From Closterium sp. Naga37s-1 (taxonomy: Eukaryota; Streptophyta; Zygnematophyceae; Desmidiales; Closteriaceae), in NCBI GenBank assembly GCA_947471745.1, contig CANJKZ010000063.1:785001-849000 (forward strand): 64,000 bases of DNA, read 5' to 3'. Positions within the stretch are counted from its first letter, which is position 1, and each line of letters begins with the position of its first letter. The notes under the pieces are model-generated. The model saw only the letters and a list, made by a program, of their open reading frames with translations, ran no database searches and was not told where the DNA came from. A program made the position numbers and the translations under genes. Positions 37,301 to 48,200 of this stretch are shown here, one piece after another.

Positions 37301-40300
37301 CTCCTGCTGCTGCTGTTCCTCCTGCTGCTGCTGTTTCCTCCTGCTGCTGCTGTTCCTCCTGCTGCTGCTGTTCCTCCTGCTGCTGCTGTTCCTCCTGCTG
37401 CTGCTGTTTCCTCCTGCTGCTGCTGTTCCTCCTGCTGCTGCTGTTCCTCCTGCTGCTGCTGTTCCTCCTGCTGCTGCTGTTCCTCCTGCTGCTGCTGTTC
37501 CTCCTGCTGCTGCTGTTCCTCCTGCTGCTGCTGTTCCTCCTGCTGCTGCTTGCTGCTTGTTCCTCCTGCTGGCTGCTGCTGTTCCTCCTGCTGCTGCTGT
37601 TCCTCCTGCTGCTGCTGTTCCTCCTGCTGCTTGCTGTTCCTCCTTCTGCTGCTGTTCCTCCTGCTGCTGCTGTTCCTCCTGCTGCTGCTGTTCCTCCTGC
37701 TGCTGCTGTTCCTCCTGCTGCTGCTGTTCCTCCTGCTGCTGCTGTTCCTCCTGCTGCTGCTGTTCCCCTTCCTGCTGCTGCTGTTCCTCTGCGGTTCCTC
37801 CTGCTGCTGCTGTTCCTCCTGCTGCTGCTGTTCCTCCTGCTGCTGCTGTTCCTCCTGCTGCTGCTGTTTCCTCCTGCTGCTGCTGTTCCTCCTGCTGCTG
37901 CTGTTCCTCCTGCTGCTGCTGTTCCTCCTGCTGCTGCTGTTCCTCCTGCTGCTGCTGTTCCTCCTGCTGCTGCTGTTCCTCCTGCTGCTGCTGTTCCTCC
38001 TGCTGCTGCTGTTCATCCTGCTGCTGCTGTTCCTCCTGCTGCTGCTGTTCCTCCTGCTGCTGCTGTTCCTCCTGCTGCTGCTGTTCCTCCTGCTGCTGCT
38101 GTTCCTCCTGCTGCTGCTGTTCCTCCTGCTGCTGCTGTTCCTCCTGCTGCTGCTGTTCCTCCTGCTGCTGCTGTTCCTCCTGCTGCTGCTGTTCCTGCCT
38201 GCTGCTGCTGTTCCTCCTGCTGCTGCTGTTCCTCCTGCTGCTGCTGTTCCTCCTGCTGCTGCTGTTCCTTCCTGCTGCTGCTGTTCCTCCTGCTGCTGCT
38301 GTTCCTCCTGCTGCTGCTGTTCCTCCTGCTGCTGCTGTTCCTCCTGCTGCTGCTGTTCCTCCTGCTGCTGCTGTTCCTCCTGCTGCTGCTGTTCCTCCTG
38401 CTGCTGCTGTTTCCTCCTGCTGCTGCTGTTCCTCCTGCTGCTGCTGTTCCTCCTGCTGCTGCTGTTCCTCCTGCTGCTGCTGTTCCTCCTGCTGCTGCTG
38501 TTCCTCCTGCTGCTGCTGTTCCTCCTGCTGCTGCTGTTCCTCCTGCTGCTGCTGTTCCTCCTGCTGCTGCTGTTCCTCCTGCTGCTGCTGTTCCTCCTGC
38601 TGCTGCTGTTCCTCCTGCTGCTGCTGTTCCTCCTGCTGCTGCTGTTCCTCCTGCTGCTGCTGTTCCTCCTGCTGCTGCTGTTCCTCCTGCTGCTGCTGTT
38701 CCTCCTGCTGCTGCTGTTCCTCCTGCTGCTGCTGTTCCTCCTGCTGCTGCTGTTCCTCCTGCTGCTGCTGTCCTCCTGCTGCTGCTGTTCCTCCTGCTGC
38801 TGCTGTTCCTCCTGCTGCTGCTGTTCCTCCTGCTGCTGCTGTTCCTCCTGCTGCTGCTGTTCCTCCTCTGCTGCTGCTGTTCCTCCTGCTGCTGCTGTTT
38901 CCTCCTGCTGCTGCTGTTCCTCCTCTTGCTGCTGTTTCCTCCTGCTGCTGCTGTTCCTCCTGCTGCTGCTGTTCCTCCTGCTGCTGCTGTTCCTCCTGCT
39001 GCTGCTGTTCCTCCTGCTGCTGCTGTTCCTCTGCTGCTGCTGTTCCTCCTTCTGCTGCTGTTACTCCTGCTGCTGCTGTTCCTCCTGCTGCTGCTGTTCC
39101 TCCTGCTGCTGCTGTGCCGCCTGCTGCTGCTGTTCCTCCTGCTGCTGCTGTTCCTCCTGCTGCTGCTGTTCCTCCTGCTGCTGCTGTTCCTCCTGCTGCT
39201 GCTGTTCCTCCTGCTGCTGCTGTTCCTCCTGCTGCTGCTGTTCCTCCTGCCTGCCTGCTGTGCCATCCTGCTGCTGCTGGTTCCTCCTGCTGCTGCTGTT
39301 CCTCCTGCTGCTGCTGTTCCTCCTGCTGCTGCTGTTCCTCCTGCTGCTGCTGTTCCTCCTGCTGCTGCTGTTCTCCTCCTGCTGCTGCTGTTCCTCCTGC
39401 TGCTGCTGTTCCTCCTGCTGCTGCTGTTCCTCCTGCTGCTGCTGTTCCTCCTGCTGCTGCTGTTCCTCCTGCTGCTGCTGTTCCTCCTGCTGCTGCTGTT
39501 CCTCCTGCTGCTGCTGTTCCTTCCTGCTGCTGCTGTTCCTCCTGCTGCTGCTGTTCCTCCTGCTGCTGCTGTTCCTCCTGCTGCTGCTGTTCATCCTGCT
39601 GCTGCTGTTCCTCCTGCTGCTGCTGTTCCTCCTGCTGCTGCTGTTCCTCCTGCTGCTGCTGTTCCTCCTGCTGCTGCTGTTCCTCCTGCTGCTGCTGTTC
39701 CTCCTGCTGCTGCTGTTCCTCCTCTGCTGCTGTTCCTGCTGCTGCTGTTCCTCCTGCTGCTGCTGTTCCTCCTGCTGCTGCTGTTCCTCCTGCTGCTGCT
39801 GTTCCTCCTGCTGCTGCTGTTTCCTCCTGCTGCTGCTGTTCCTCCTGCTGCTGCTGTTCCTCCTGCTGCTGCTGTTCCTCCTGCTGCTGCTGTTCCTCCT
39901 GCTGCTGCTGTTCCTCCTGCTGCTGCTGTTCCTCCTGCTGCTGCTGCTGCTGTTCCTCCTGCTGCTGCTGTTCCTCCTGCTGCTGCTGTTCCTCCTGCTG
40001 CTGCTGTTCCTCCTGCTGCTGCTGTTCCTCCTGCTGCTGCTGTTCCTCCTGCTGCTGCTGTTCCTCCTGCTGCTGCTGTTCCTCCTGCTGCTGCTGTTCC
40101 TCCTGCTGCTGCTGTTCCTCCTGCTGCTGCTGTTCCTCCTGCTGCTGCTGTTCCTCCTGCTGCTGCTGTTCCTCCTGCTGCTGCTGTTCCTCCTGCTGCT
40201 GCTGTTCCTCCTGCTGCTGCTGTTCCTCCTGCTGCTGCTGTTCCTCCTGCTGCTGCTGTTCCTCCTGCTGCTGCTGTTCCTCCTGCTGCTGCTGTTCCTC

Positions 40301-43300
40301 CTGCTGCTGCTGTTCCTCCTGCTGCTGCTGTTCCTCCTGCTGCTGCTGTTCCTCCTGCTGCTGCTGTTCCTCCTGCTGCTGCTGTTCCTCCTGCTGCTGC
40401 TGTTCCTCCTGCTGCTGCTGTTCCTCCTGCTGCTGCTGTTCCTCCTGCTGCTGCTGTTCCTCCTGCTGCTGCTGTTCCTCCTGCTGCTGCTGTTCCTCCT
40501 GCTGCTGCTGTTCCTCCTGCTGCTGCTGTTCCTCCTGCTGCTGCTGTTCCTCCTGCTGCTGCTGTTCCTCCTGCTGCTGCTGTTCCTCCTGCTGCTGCTG
40601 TTCCTCCTGCTGCTGCTGTTCCTCCTGCTGCTGCTGTTCCTCCTGCTGCTGCTGTTCCTCCTGCTGCTGCTGTTCCTCCTGCTGCTGCTGTTCCTCCTGC
40701 TGCTGCTGTTCCTCCTGCTGCTGCTGTTCCTCCTGCTGCTGCTGTTCCTCCTGCTGCTGCTGTTCCTCCTGCTGCTGCTGTTCCTCCTGCTGCTGCTGTT
40801 CCTCCTGCTGCTGCTGTTCCTCCTGCTGCTGCTGTTCCTCCTGCTGCTGCTGTTCCTCCTGCTGCTGCTGTTCCTCCTGCTGCTGCTGTTCCTCCTGCTG
40901 CTGCTGTTCCTCCTGCTGCTGCTGTTCCTCCTGCTGCTGCTGTTCCTCCTGCTGCTGCTGTTCCTCCTGCTGCTGCTGTTCCTCCTGCTGCTGCTGTTCC
41001 TCCTGCTGCTGCTGTTCCTCCTGCTGCTGCTGTTCCTCCCTGCTGCTGCTGTTCCTCCTGCTGCTGCTGTTCCTTCCTGCTGCTGCTGTTCCTCCTGCTG
41101 CTGCTGTTCCTCCTGCTGCTGCTGTTCCTCCTGCTGCTGCTGTTCCTCCTGCTGCTGCTGTTCCTCCTGCTGCTGCTGTTTCCTCCTGCTGCTGCTGTTC
41201 CTCCTGCTGCTGCTGTTCCTCCTGCTGCTGCTGTTCCTCCTGCTGCTGCTGTTCCTCCTGCTGCTGCTGTTCCTCCTGCTGCTGCTGTCCTCCTGCTGCT
41301 GCTGTTCCTCCTGCTGCTGCTGTTCCTCCTGCTGCTGCTGTTCCTCCTGCTGCTGCTGTTCCTCCTGCTGCTGCTGTTCCTCTGCTGCTGCTGTTCCTCC
41401 TGCTGCTGCTGTTCCTCCTGCTGCTGCTGTTCCTCCTGCTGCTGCTGTTCCTCCTGCTGCTGCTGTTCCTCCTGCTGCTGCTGTTCCTCCTGCTGCTGCT
41501 GTTTCCTCCTGCTGCTGCTGTTCCTCCTGCTGCTGCTGTTCCTCCTGCTGCTTGCTGTTCCTCCTGCTGCTGCTGTTCCTCCTGCTGCTGCTGTTCCTCC
41601 TGCTGCTGCTGTTCCTCCTGCTGCTGCTGTTCCTCCTGCTGCTGTCCCTGCTGCTGCTGTTCCTCCTGCTGCTGCTGTTCCTCCTGCTGCTGCTGTTCCT
41701 CCTGCTGCTGCTGTTCCTCCTGCTGCTGCTGTTCCTCCTGCTGCTGCTGTTCCTCCTGCTGCTGCTGTTCCTCCTGCTGCTGCTGTTCCTTCCTGCTGCT
41801 GCTGTTCCTCCTGCTGCTGCTGTTCCTCCTGCTGCTGCTGTTCCTCCTGCTGCTGCTGTTCCTCCTGCTGCTGCTGTTCCTCCTGCTGCTGCTGTTCTCC
41901 TCTGCTGCTGCTCTGTTCCTCCTGCTGCTGCTGTTCCTCCTGCTGCTGCTGTTCCTCCTGCTGCTGCTGTTCCTCTGCTGCTGCTGTTCCTCCTGCTGCT
42001 GCTGTCCTCCTGCTGCTGCTGTTCCTCCTGCTGCTGCTGTTCCTCCTGCTGCTGCTGTTCCTCCTGCTGCTGCTGTTCCTCCTGCTGCTGCTGTTCCTCC
42101 TGCTGCTGCTGTTCCTCCTGCTGCTGCTGTTCCTCCTGCTGCTGCTGTTCCTCCTGCTGCTGCTGTTCCTCCTGCTGCTCTGCTGCTGTTCCTCCTGCTG
42201 CTGCTGTTCCTCCTGCTGCTGCTGTTGCTCGCTGCTGCTGCTGTTTCCTCCTGCTGCTGCTGTTCCTCCTGCTGCTGCTGTTCCTCCTGCTGCTGCTGTT
42301 CCTCCTGCTGCTGCTGTGTCCTCCTGCTGCTGCTGTTCCTCCTGCTGCTGCTGTTCCTCCTGCTGCTGCTGTTCCTCCTGCTGCTGCTGTTCCTCCTGCT
42401 GCTGCTGTTCCTCCTGCTGCTGCTGTTCCTCCTGCTGCTGCTGTTCCTCCTGCTGCTGCTGTTCCTCCTGCTGCTGCTGTTCCTCCTGCTGCTGCTGTTC
42501 CTCCTGCTGCTGCTGTTCCTCCTGCTGCTGCTGTTCCTCCTGCTGCGGCTGTTCCTCCTGCTGCTGCTGTTCCTCCTGCTGCTGCTGTTCCTCCTGCTGC
42601 TGCTGTTCCTCCTGCTGCTGCTGTTCCTCCTGCTGCTGCTGTTCCTCCTGCTGCTGCTGTTCCTCCTGCTGCTGCTGTTCCTCCTGCTGCTGCTGTTCCT
42701 CCTGCTGCTGCTGTTCCTCCTGCTGCTGCTGTTCCTCCTGCTGCTGCTGTTCCTCCTGCTGCTGCTGTTCCTCCTGCTGCTGCTGTTCCTCCTGCTGCTG
42801 CTGTTCCTCCTGCTGCTGCTGTTCCTCCTGCTGCTGCTGTTCCTCCTGCTGCTGCTGTTCCTCCTGCTGCTGCTGTTCCTCCTGCTGCTGCTGTTCCTCC
42901 TGCTGCTGCTGTTCCTCCTGCTGCTGCTGTTCCTCCTGCTGCTGCTGTTCCTCCTGCTGCTGCTGTTCCTCCTGCTGCTGCTGTTCTCCTGCTGCTGCTG
43001 TTCCTCCTGCTGCTGCTGTTCCTCCTGCTGCTGCTGTTCCTCCTGCTGCTGCTGTTCCTCCTGCTGCTGCTGTTCCTCCTGCTGCTGCTGTTCCTCCTGC
43101 TGCTGCTGTTCCTCCTGCTGCTGCTGTTCCTCCTGCTGCTGCTGTTCCTCCTGCTGCTGCTGTTCCTCCTGCTGCTGCTGTGCCTCCTGCTGCTGCTGTT
43201 CCTCCTGCTGCTGCTGTTCCTCCTGCTGCTGCTGTTTCCTCCTGCTGCTGCTGTTCCTCCTGCTGCTGCTGTTCCTCCTGCTGCTGCTGTTCCTCCTGCT

Positions 43301-45043
43301 GCTGCTGTTCCTCCTGCTGCTGCTGTTCCTCCTGCTGCTGCTGTTACTCCTGCTGCTGCTGTTCCTCCTGCTGCTGCTGTTCTCTGCTGCTGCTGTTCCT
43401 CCTGCTGCTGCTGGTCCGCCTGCTGCTGCTGTTCCTCCTGCTGCTGCTGTTCCTCCTGCTGCTGCTGTTCCTCCTGCTGCTGCTGTTCCTCCTGCTGCTG
43501 CTGTTCCTACCTGCTGCTGCTGTTCCTCCTGCTGCTGCTGTTCCTCCTGCGGCTGCTGTTCCTCCTGCTGCTGCTGTTCCTCCTGCTGCTGCTGTTCCTC
43601 CTGCTGCTGCTGTTCCTCCTGCTGCTGCTGTTCCTCCTGCTGCTGCTGTTCCTCCTGCTGCTGCTGTTCCTCCTGCTGCTGCTGTTCCTCCTGCTGCTGC
43701 TGTTCCTCTGCTGCTGCTGTTCCTCCTGCTGCTGCTGTTCCTCCTGCTGCTGCTGTTCCTCCTGCTGCTGCTGTTCCTCCTGCTGCTGCTGTTCCTCCTG
43801 CTGCTGCTGTTCCTCCTGCTGCTGCTGTTCCTCCTGCTGCTGCTGTTCCTCCTGCTGCTGCTGTTCCTCCTGCTGCTGCTGTTCCTCCTGCTGCTGCTGT
43901 TCCTCCTGCTGCTGCTGTTCCTCCTGCTGCTGCTGTTCCTCCTGCTGCTGCTGTTCCTCCTGCTGCTGCTGTTCCTCCTGCTGCTGCTGTTCCTCCTGCT
44001 GCTGCTGTTCCTCCTGCTGCTGCTGTTCCTCCTGCTGCTGCTGTTCCTCCTGCTGCTGCTGTTCCTCCTGCTGCTGCTGTTCCTCCTGCTGCTGCTGTTC
44101 CTCCTGCTGCTGCTGTTCCTCCTGCTGCTGCTGTTCCTCCTGCTGCTGCTGTTCCTCCTGCTGCTGCTGTTCCTCCTGCTGCTGCTGTTCCTCCTGCTGC
44201 TGCTGTTCCTCCTGCTGCTGCTGTTCCTCCTGCTGCTGCTGTTCCTCCTGCTGCTGCTGTTCCTCCTGCTGCTGCTGTTCCTCCTGCTGCTGCTGTTCCT
44301 CCTGCTGCTGCTGTTCCTCCTGCTGCTGCTGTTCCTCCTGCTGCTGCTGTTCCTCCTGCTGCTGCTGTTCCTCCTGCTGCTGCTGTTCCTCCTGCTGCTG
44401 CTGTTCCTCCTGCTGCTGCTGTTCCTCCTGCTGCTGCTGTTCCTCCTGCTGCTGCTGTTCCTCCTGCTGCTGCTGTTCCTCCTGCTGCTGCTGTTCCTCC
44501 TGCTGCTGCTGTTCCTCCTGCTGCTGCTGTTCCTCCTGCTGCTGCTGTTCCTCCTGCTGCTGCTGTTCCTCCTGCTGCTGCTGTTCCTCCTGCTGCTGCT
44601 GTTCCTCCTGCTGCTGCTGTTCCTCCTGCTGCTGCTGTTCCTCCTGCTGCTGCTGTTCCTCCTGCTGCTGCTGTTCCTCCTGCTGCTGCTGTTCCTCCTG
44701 CTGCTGCTGTTCCTCCTGCTGCTGCTGTTCCTCCTGCTGCTGCTGTTCCTCCTGCTGCTGCTGTTCCTCCTGCTGCTGCTGTTCCTCCTGCTGCTGCTGT
44801 TCCTCCTGCTGCTGCTGTTCCTCCTGCTGCTGCTGTTCCTCCTGCTGCTGCTGTTCCTCCTGCTGCTGCTGTTCCTCCTGCTGCTGCTGTTCCTCCTGCT
44901 GCTGCTGTTCCTCCTGCTGCTGCTGTTCCTCCTGCTGCTGCTGTTCCTCCTGCTGCTGCTGTTCCTCCTGCTGCTGCTGTTCCTCCTGCTGCTGCTGTTC
45001 CTCCTGCTGCTGCTGTTCCTCCTGCTGCTGCTGCTGCTGCCTG
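6580..45043. repeat. Homogenised 18-bp part of the satellite
   Basis: Almost only the 18-bp unit, with scattered 24-bp units TTC+CTC+(CTG)6. A short return of mixed 24-bp units is at about 7,330-7,500. Between about 31,570 and 33,105, and again between about 34,190 and 35,765, the 24-bp unit recurs at semi-regular intervals of about 5 to 11 units, and longer CTG runs occur at 34,190-34,210 and 34,370-34,391. Dense one-base indels and substitutions occupy roughly 19,700-20,350, 22,050-24,560, 25,190-30,840, 33,106-33,490, 36,210-39,760 and 41,035-43,730; the stretches between are nearly perfect. Confidence 0.9.
31570..33105. repeat. Satellite sub-block with periodic 24-bp variant units
   Basis: The 24-bp variant (six CTG instead of four) is spaced by blocks of mostly 5 or 9-10 standard units, and twice two 24-bp units stand close together near 31,590-31,610 and 31,770-31,800. 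A similar spacing is seen at about 34,190-35,765. This is a candidate higher-order repeat copied from one place to the other. Confidence 0.6.
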
Positions 45044-45086
45044 CGCGGCATGCGTTTGTTCCTCATTCCTCCCAATCCTCCCCCAG

Positions 45087-45186
45087 GCGCTGCTGCCGTG
45101 CCGGTGACTCTCGCAGACCCAGCCACCCCAGGAGCAAGGAGCCCTCAGGCCGGGGCCTCTCTGGAGTTTGGCGTGCTCGTGCTGCC
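45087..45186 (+). repeat. Exon head copy: GAF-end exon of the ethylene receptor
   Basis: After a CCCCCAG acceptor the sequence follows the start of the complete exon at 45,256 (GCGCTGCTGCCGT...) with substitutions, then stops matching after the GTGCTCGTGCTGC block. No donor follows. It is a 3'-truncated copy and the first non-satellite sequence in the window. Confidence 0.8.
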
Positions 45187-45255
45187 TGTGCCTGCCTGCC
45201 TGCCTACCTCACATGCTCCCGTCCGTCCCTCCTGTCACGCCCTTCCCGCCCCCAG

Positions 45256-48200
45256 GCGCTGCTGCCGTCCCTGTAACACTCGCCGACCCGGCAACGCCAG
45301 GGTCGAGGAGCCCGCAGGACGGCGCTTCCATGGAGTATGGTGTGCTCGTGCTGCTGCTGCCGGGGGAGGTCGCGGACAAGGGCAAGGGGGGCGCAGGCGG
45401 AGGCGGAGGGGCGGGCGGAGGGGGAGGGGGAGGCGGAGGGGGCGAGGGTGGCGTGAAGAAGTTCCGCCAGGAGGTGCTGGAGAAGGTGGATACGGTTGCT
45501 GAGCAGGTGAGAGGGAGGGGGCGAAAGAGCGGTTCCATGGAGTATGGTGTGCTCGTGCTGCTGCTGGAGGAGGGCGAGCAGCTCAAGCAGGCCAATCTCG
45601 AGGGCAAGTCCGCTGTCAAGGCCCGAGACAACTTCCTGCAGGTAGGTGACATGTGAGGAAGGTAACATCCGAGACATCATACATGTGCCTTTTGAGACGA
45701 CTCAAAGGAAGCAAGAGTGAGGTCAAGCAGGCCAACCTGGAGGGCAAGTCCGCCGTCAAGGCCAGAGACAACTTCCTGCAGGTAGGTGCCGTGTGCGGGT
45801 GGTGACATGTGGGGCAGGTAACCATGAAAGCAAGCAATGTCATCTTGTAGGTGTTTTCTAGGATCCTGCCTGCTGCAGGCAGGTGGGATGTGTAGGCCCA
45901 TTCTCAGTCATGTCTTGCTGTGGCTGCGTTCATCTCCTCACTCCCCCCCGCCCACCGGGTGATGAACGCCAAGATGCGTACGCCAAGCCAATGCACTCCA
46001 TCACGGCGCTCTCCTCACTCCTCCCTCCCATGCGCTTCCTTTCCCGTTCCCGCTTCTCTCCCCTCATCCCCCTCCCCTCCCCTCCCCCTTCTCCCCCCCA
46101 GGTGATGAACGCCAAGATGCTAACGCCAATGCACTCCATAACAGCCCTCTCCTCGCTCCTCGCCGAGTCGGACCTGAACGACGAGCAGCGCTCCATGGCT
46201 GAAACCGTCGCCTTCTCCTCCACCCTCCTCGCCTCCCTCCTGTACGACATCCTCGAGTTCTGGCGCCTGGAGGATGGCAGAATCAAATCAACCTCCCCCT
46301 CTCCCGCCCTCCTCCCTCCTCCCTGCGTCCCCCACCCACCTCTGCAGGTGATGAACGCCAAGATGCGAACGCCAATGCACTCCATAACAGCCCTCTCCTC
46401 GCTCCTCGCCGAGTCGGACCTGAACGACGAGCAGCGCTCCATGGCTGAAACCGTCGCCTTCTCCTCCACCCTCCTCGCCTCCCTCCTGTACGACATCCTC
46501 GAGTTCTGGCGCCTGGAGGAGGACAACATGAAGCTCGTGCTGGGCCCCGAGCAGTTTGAGCTGCCCGCTCTCGTCACCGAGGCGGAGACGCTCTCGTCTC
46601 CTATTGCAAAGGACAAGGGCATCATGCTCACATTCAAAGCTGATCCCAACCTTCCGGAGAGCGTTGTCGGAGACGGGAACCGCCTGCTGCAGGTGCGTTG
46701 GTTGGTGCTAGCTAGGTCAGTGGGTGGCTGGCAGTGGATGTGAGTATGTATGATTGTGTGGATGTGAGTATGTATGATTGTGTGGATGTGAGTATGTATG
46801 ATTGTGTGGATGTGAGTATGTATGATTGTGTGGATGTGAGTATGTATGATTGTGTGGATGTGAGTATGTATGATTGTGTGGATGTGAGTATGTATGATTG
46901 TGTGGATGTGAGGCGATTGTTTAGCCGCGTCATCACCTGAAGAAACGCCTGGATCAGAAGTGGGTATGGAGTATGTATGATCAGAAGTGGGTTTGTATGA
47001 GTATGTATGATCAGCAGTGGGTATGTATGTATGAGTATGTATGATCAGCAGTGGGTATGTATGTATGAGTATGTATGATCAGCAGTGGGTATGTATGTAT
47101 GAGTATGTATGATCAGCAGTGGGTATGTATGTATGAGTTTGTATGATCAGCAGTGGGTATGTATGTATGAGTTTGTATGATCAGCAGTGGGTATGTATGT
47201 ATGAGTTTGTATGATCAGCAGTGGGTATGTATGAGCTTGCAAGGTGTGTGTTCAGCAAGTGGTCTCACTCACAGCCTCTGTGTCGTAGGTCGATTTCGAG
47301 AACTCTAAGAATCAGCCTCTGTGTCTGTCTGCGCCACCCTGCTTGCCTCTCCCTCTTCCTCCCCCTCTTCCTCCCCATCTTCCTCCTCCTTCCATCTGCC
47401 TCCCCCCTCCTCGCCCTCCTCTCGCCACCAGGTGCTGCTGAACGTGATAAACAACGCCATCAAATACACAAACACCGGCACCATCACAGTCACAGTGGCC
47501 CCCCCCACCCCTTATACTCCCTGTCTGTCCCCCCAACCCCCCCTCCCCTCCCCGCTTCCAGGTGCTGCTGAACGTGATAAACAACGCCATCAAGTACACA
47601 AACACCGGCACCATCACAGTCACAGTGGCCCCCGAGCGCATGGTGGGCGCGAGACGGCTTTGTGCTCAAGGCGGAGGCGGGGCACACGTTCATCCGCTTC
47701 GAGGTGAAGGACTCGGGCGTGGACCTCCAGGCGGCTGACATCCCCAAGCTGTTTGACAAGTTCCAGGAAGATGAAACGAAAGGCAGCCGCACGGGGCTCG
47801 GATTGGCTCTCTCGAGGAAGTTTGTGCAGGTAAAGGCTGCGGTGAATGGTGGGGTGAGAGAGCGAGGGAGTAGGGGCTAGGTAGGGTTGCAGGCTGAAGC
47901 GGGGGTGTACGGGAAGGGGGGCGGGGATGTGGAGAGGCTTGTACTCAAGGCGGAGGCGGGGCACACCTTCATCCGCTTCGAGGTGAAGGACTCGGGCGTG
48001 GACCTCCAGGCGGCTGACATCCCCAAGCTCTTTGACAATTTTCTGGAGGATGAGACCAAGGGAAGCCGCACCGGGCTGGGGTTGGCTCTGTCAAGGAAGT
48101 TGGTGCAGGTGAGGATTGGGGGGGGACATGGGCAGGCAGAGAAGAGAGAGGGAGGTGCCGACATTCTGAAGCTCTTCGACAAGTTCCGGGAGGATGGGAC

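Larger units (their letters stand above)
1..45043. repeat. 45-kb satellite array of TTC/CTC/CTG codon-sized blocks
   Basis: One continuous tandem array fills the first 70% of the window. The main unit is the 18-mer TTCCTCCTGCTGCTGCTG, that is TTC+CTC+(CTG)4; variants add whole triplets. All lengths are multiples of three, and the unit has no stop in any of six frames: it reads FLLLLL, SSCCCC or PPAAAV on the + strand and QQQQEE, SSSRRN or AAAGGT on the - strand. No ATG is in the unit. The array therefore generates open frames of thousands of codons that are artefacts. The left end is outside the window; the right end is at CTGCTGCTGC just before CTGCGCGGCATGC. It lies about 45 bp upstream of the first exon fragment of the ethylene receptor gene, so it is probably intronic or marks a break in that gene. 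Exact length is uncertain because of assembly difficulty. Confidence 0.97.

Noticed and set aside
3921..45276. Open frames of up to 7,440 codons in the satellite on both strands
   Set aside because: The unit and its variants lack stops in all six frames and lengths are multiples of three, so long frames are automatic. Composition is purely repetitive and starts depend on chance variants.
46734..46940. Short frame reading DVSMYDCV repeated
   Set aside because: It is the 24-bp intronic minisatellite in translation.
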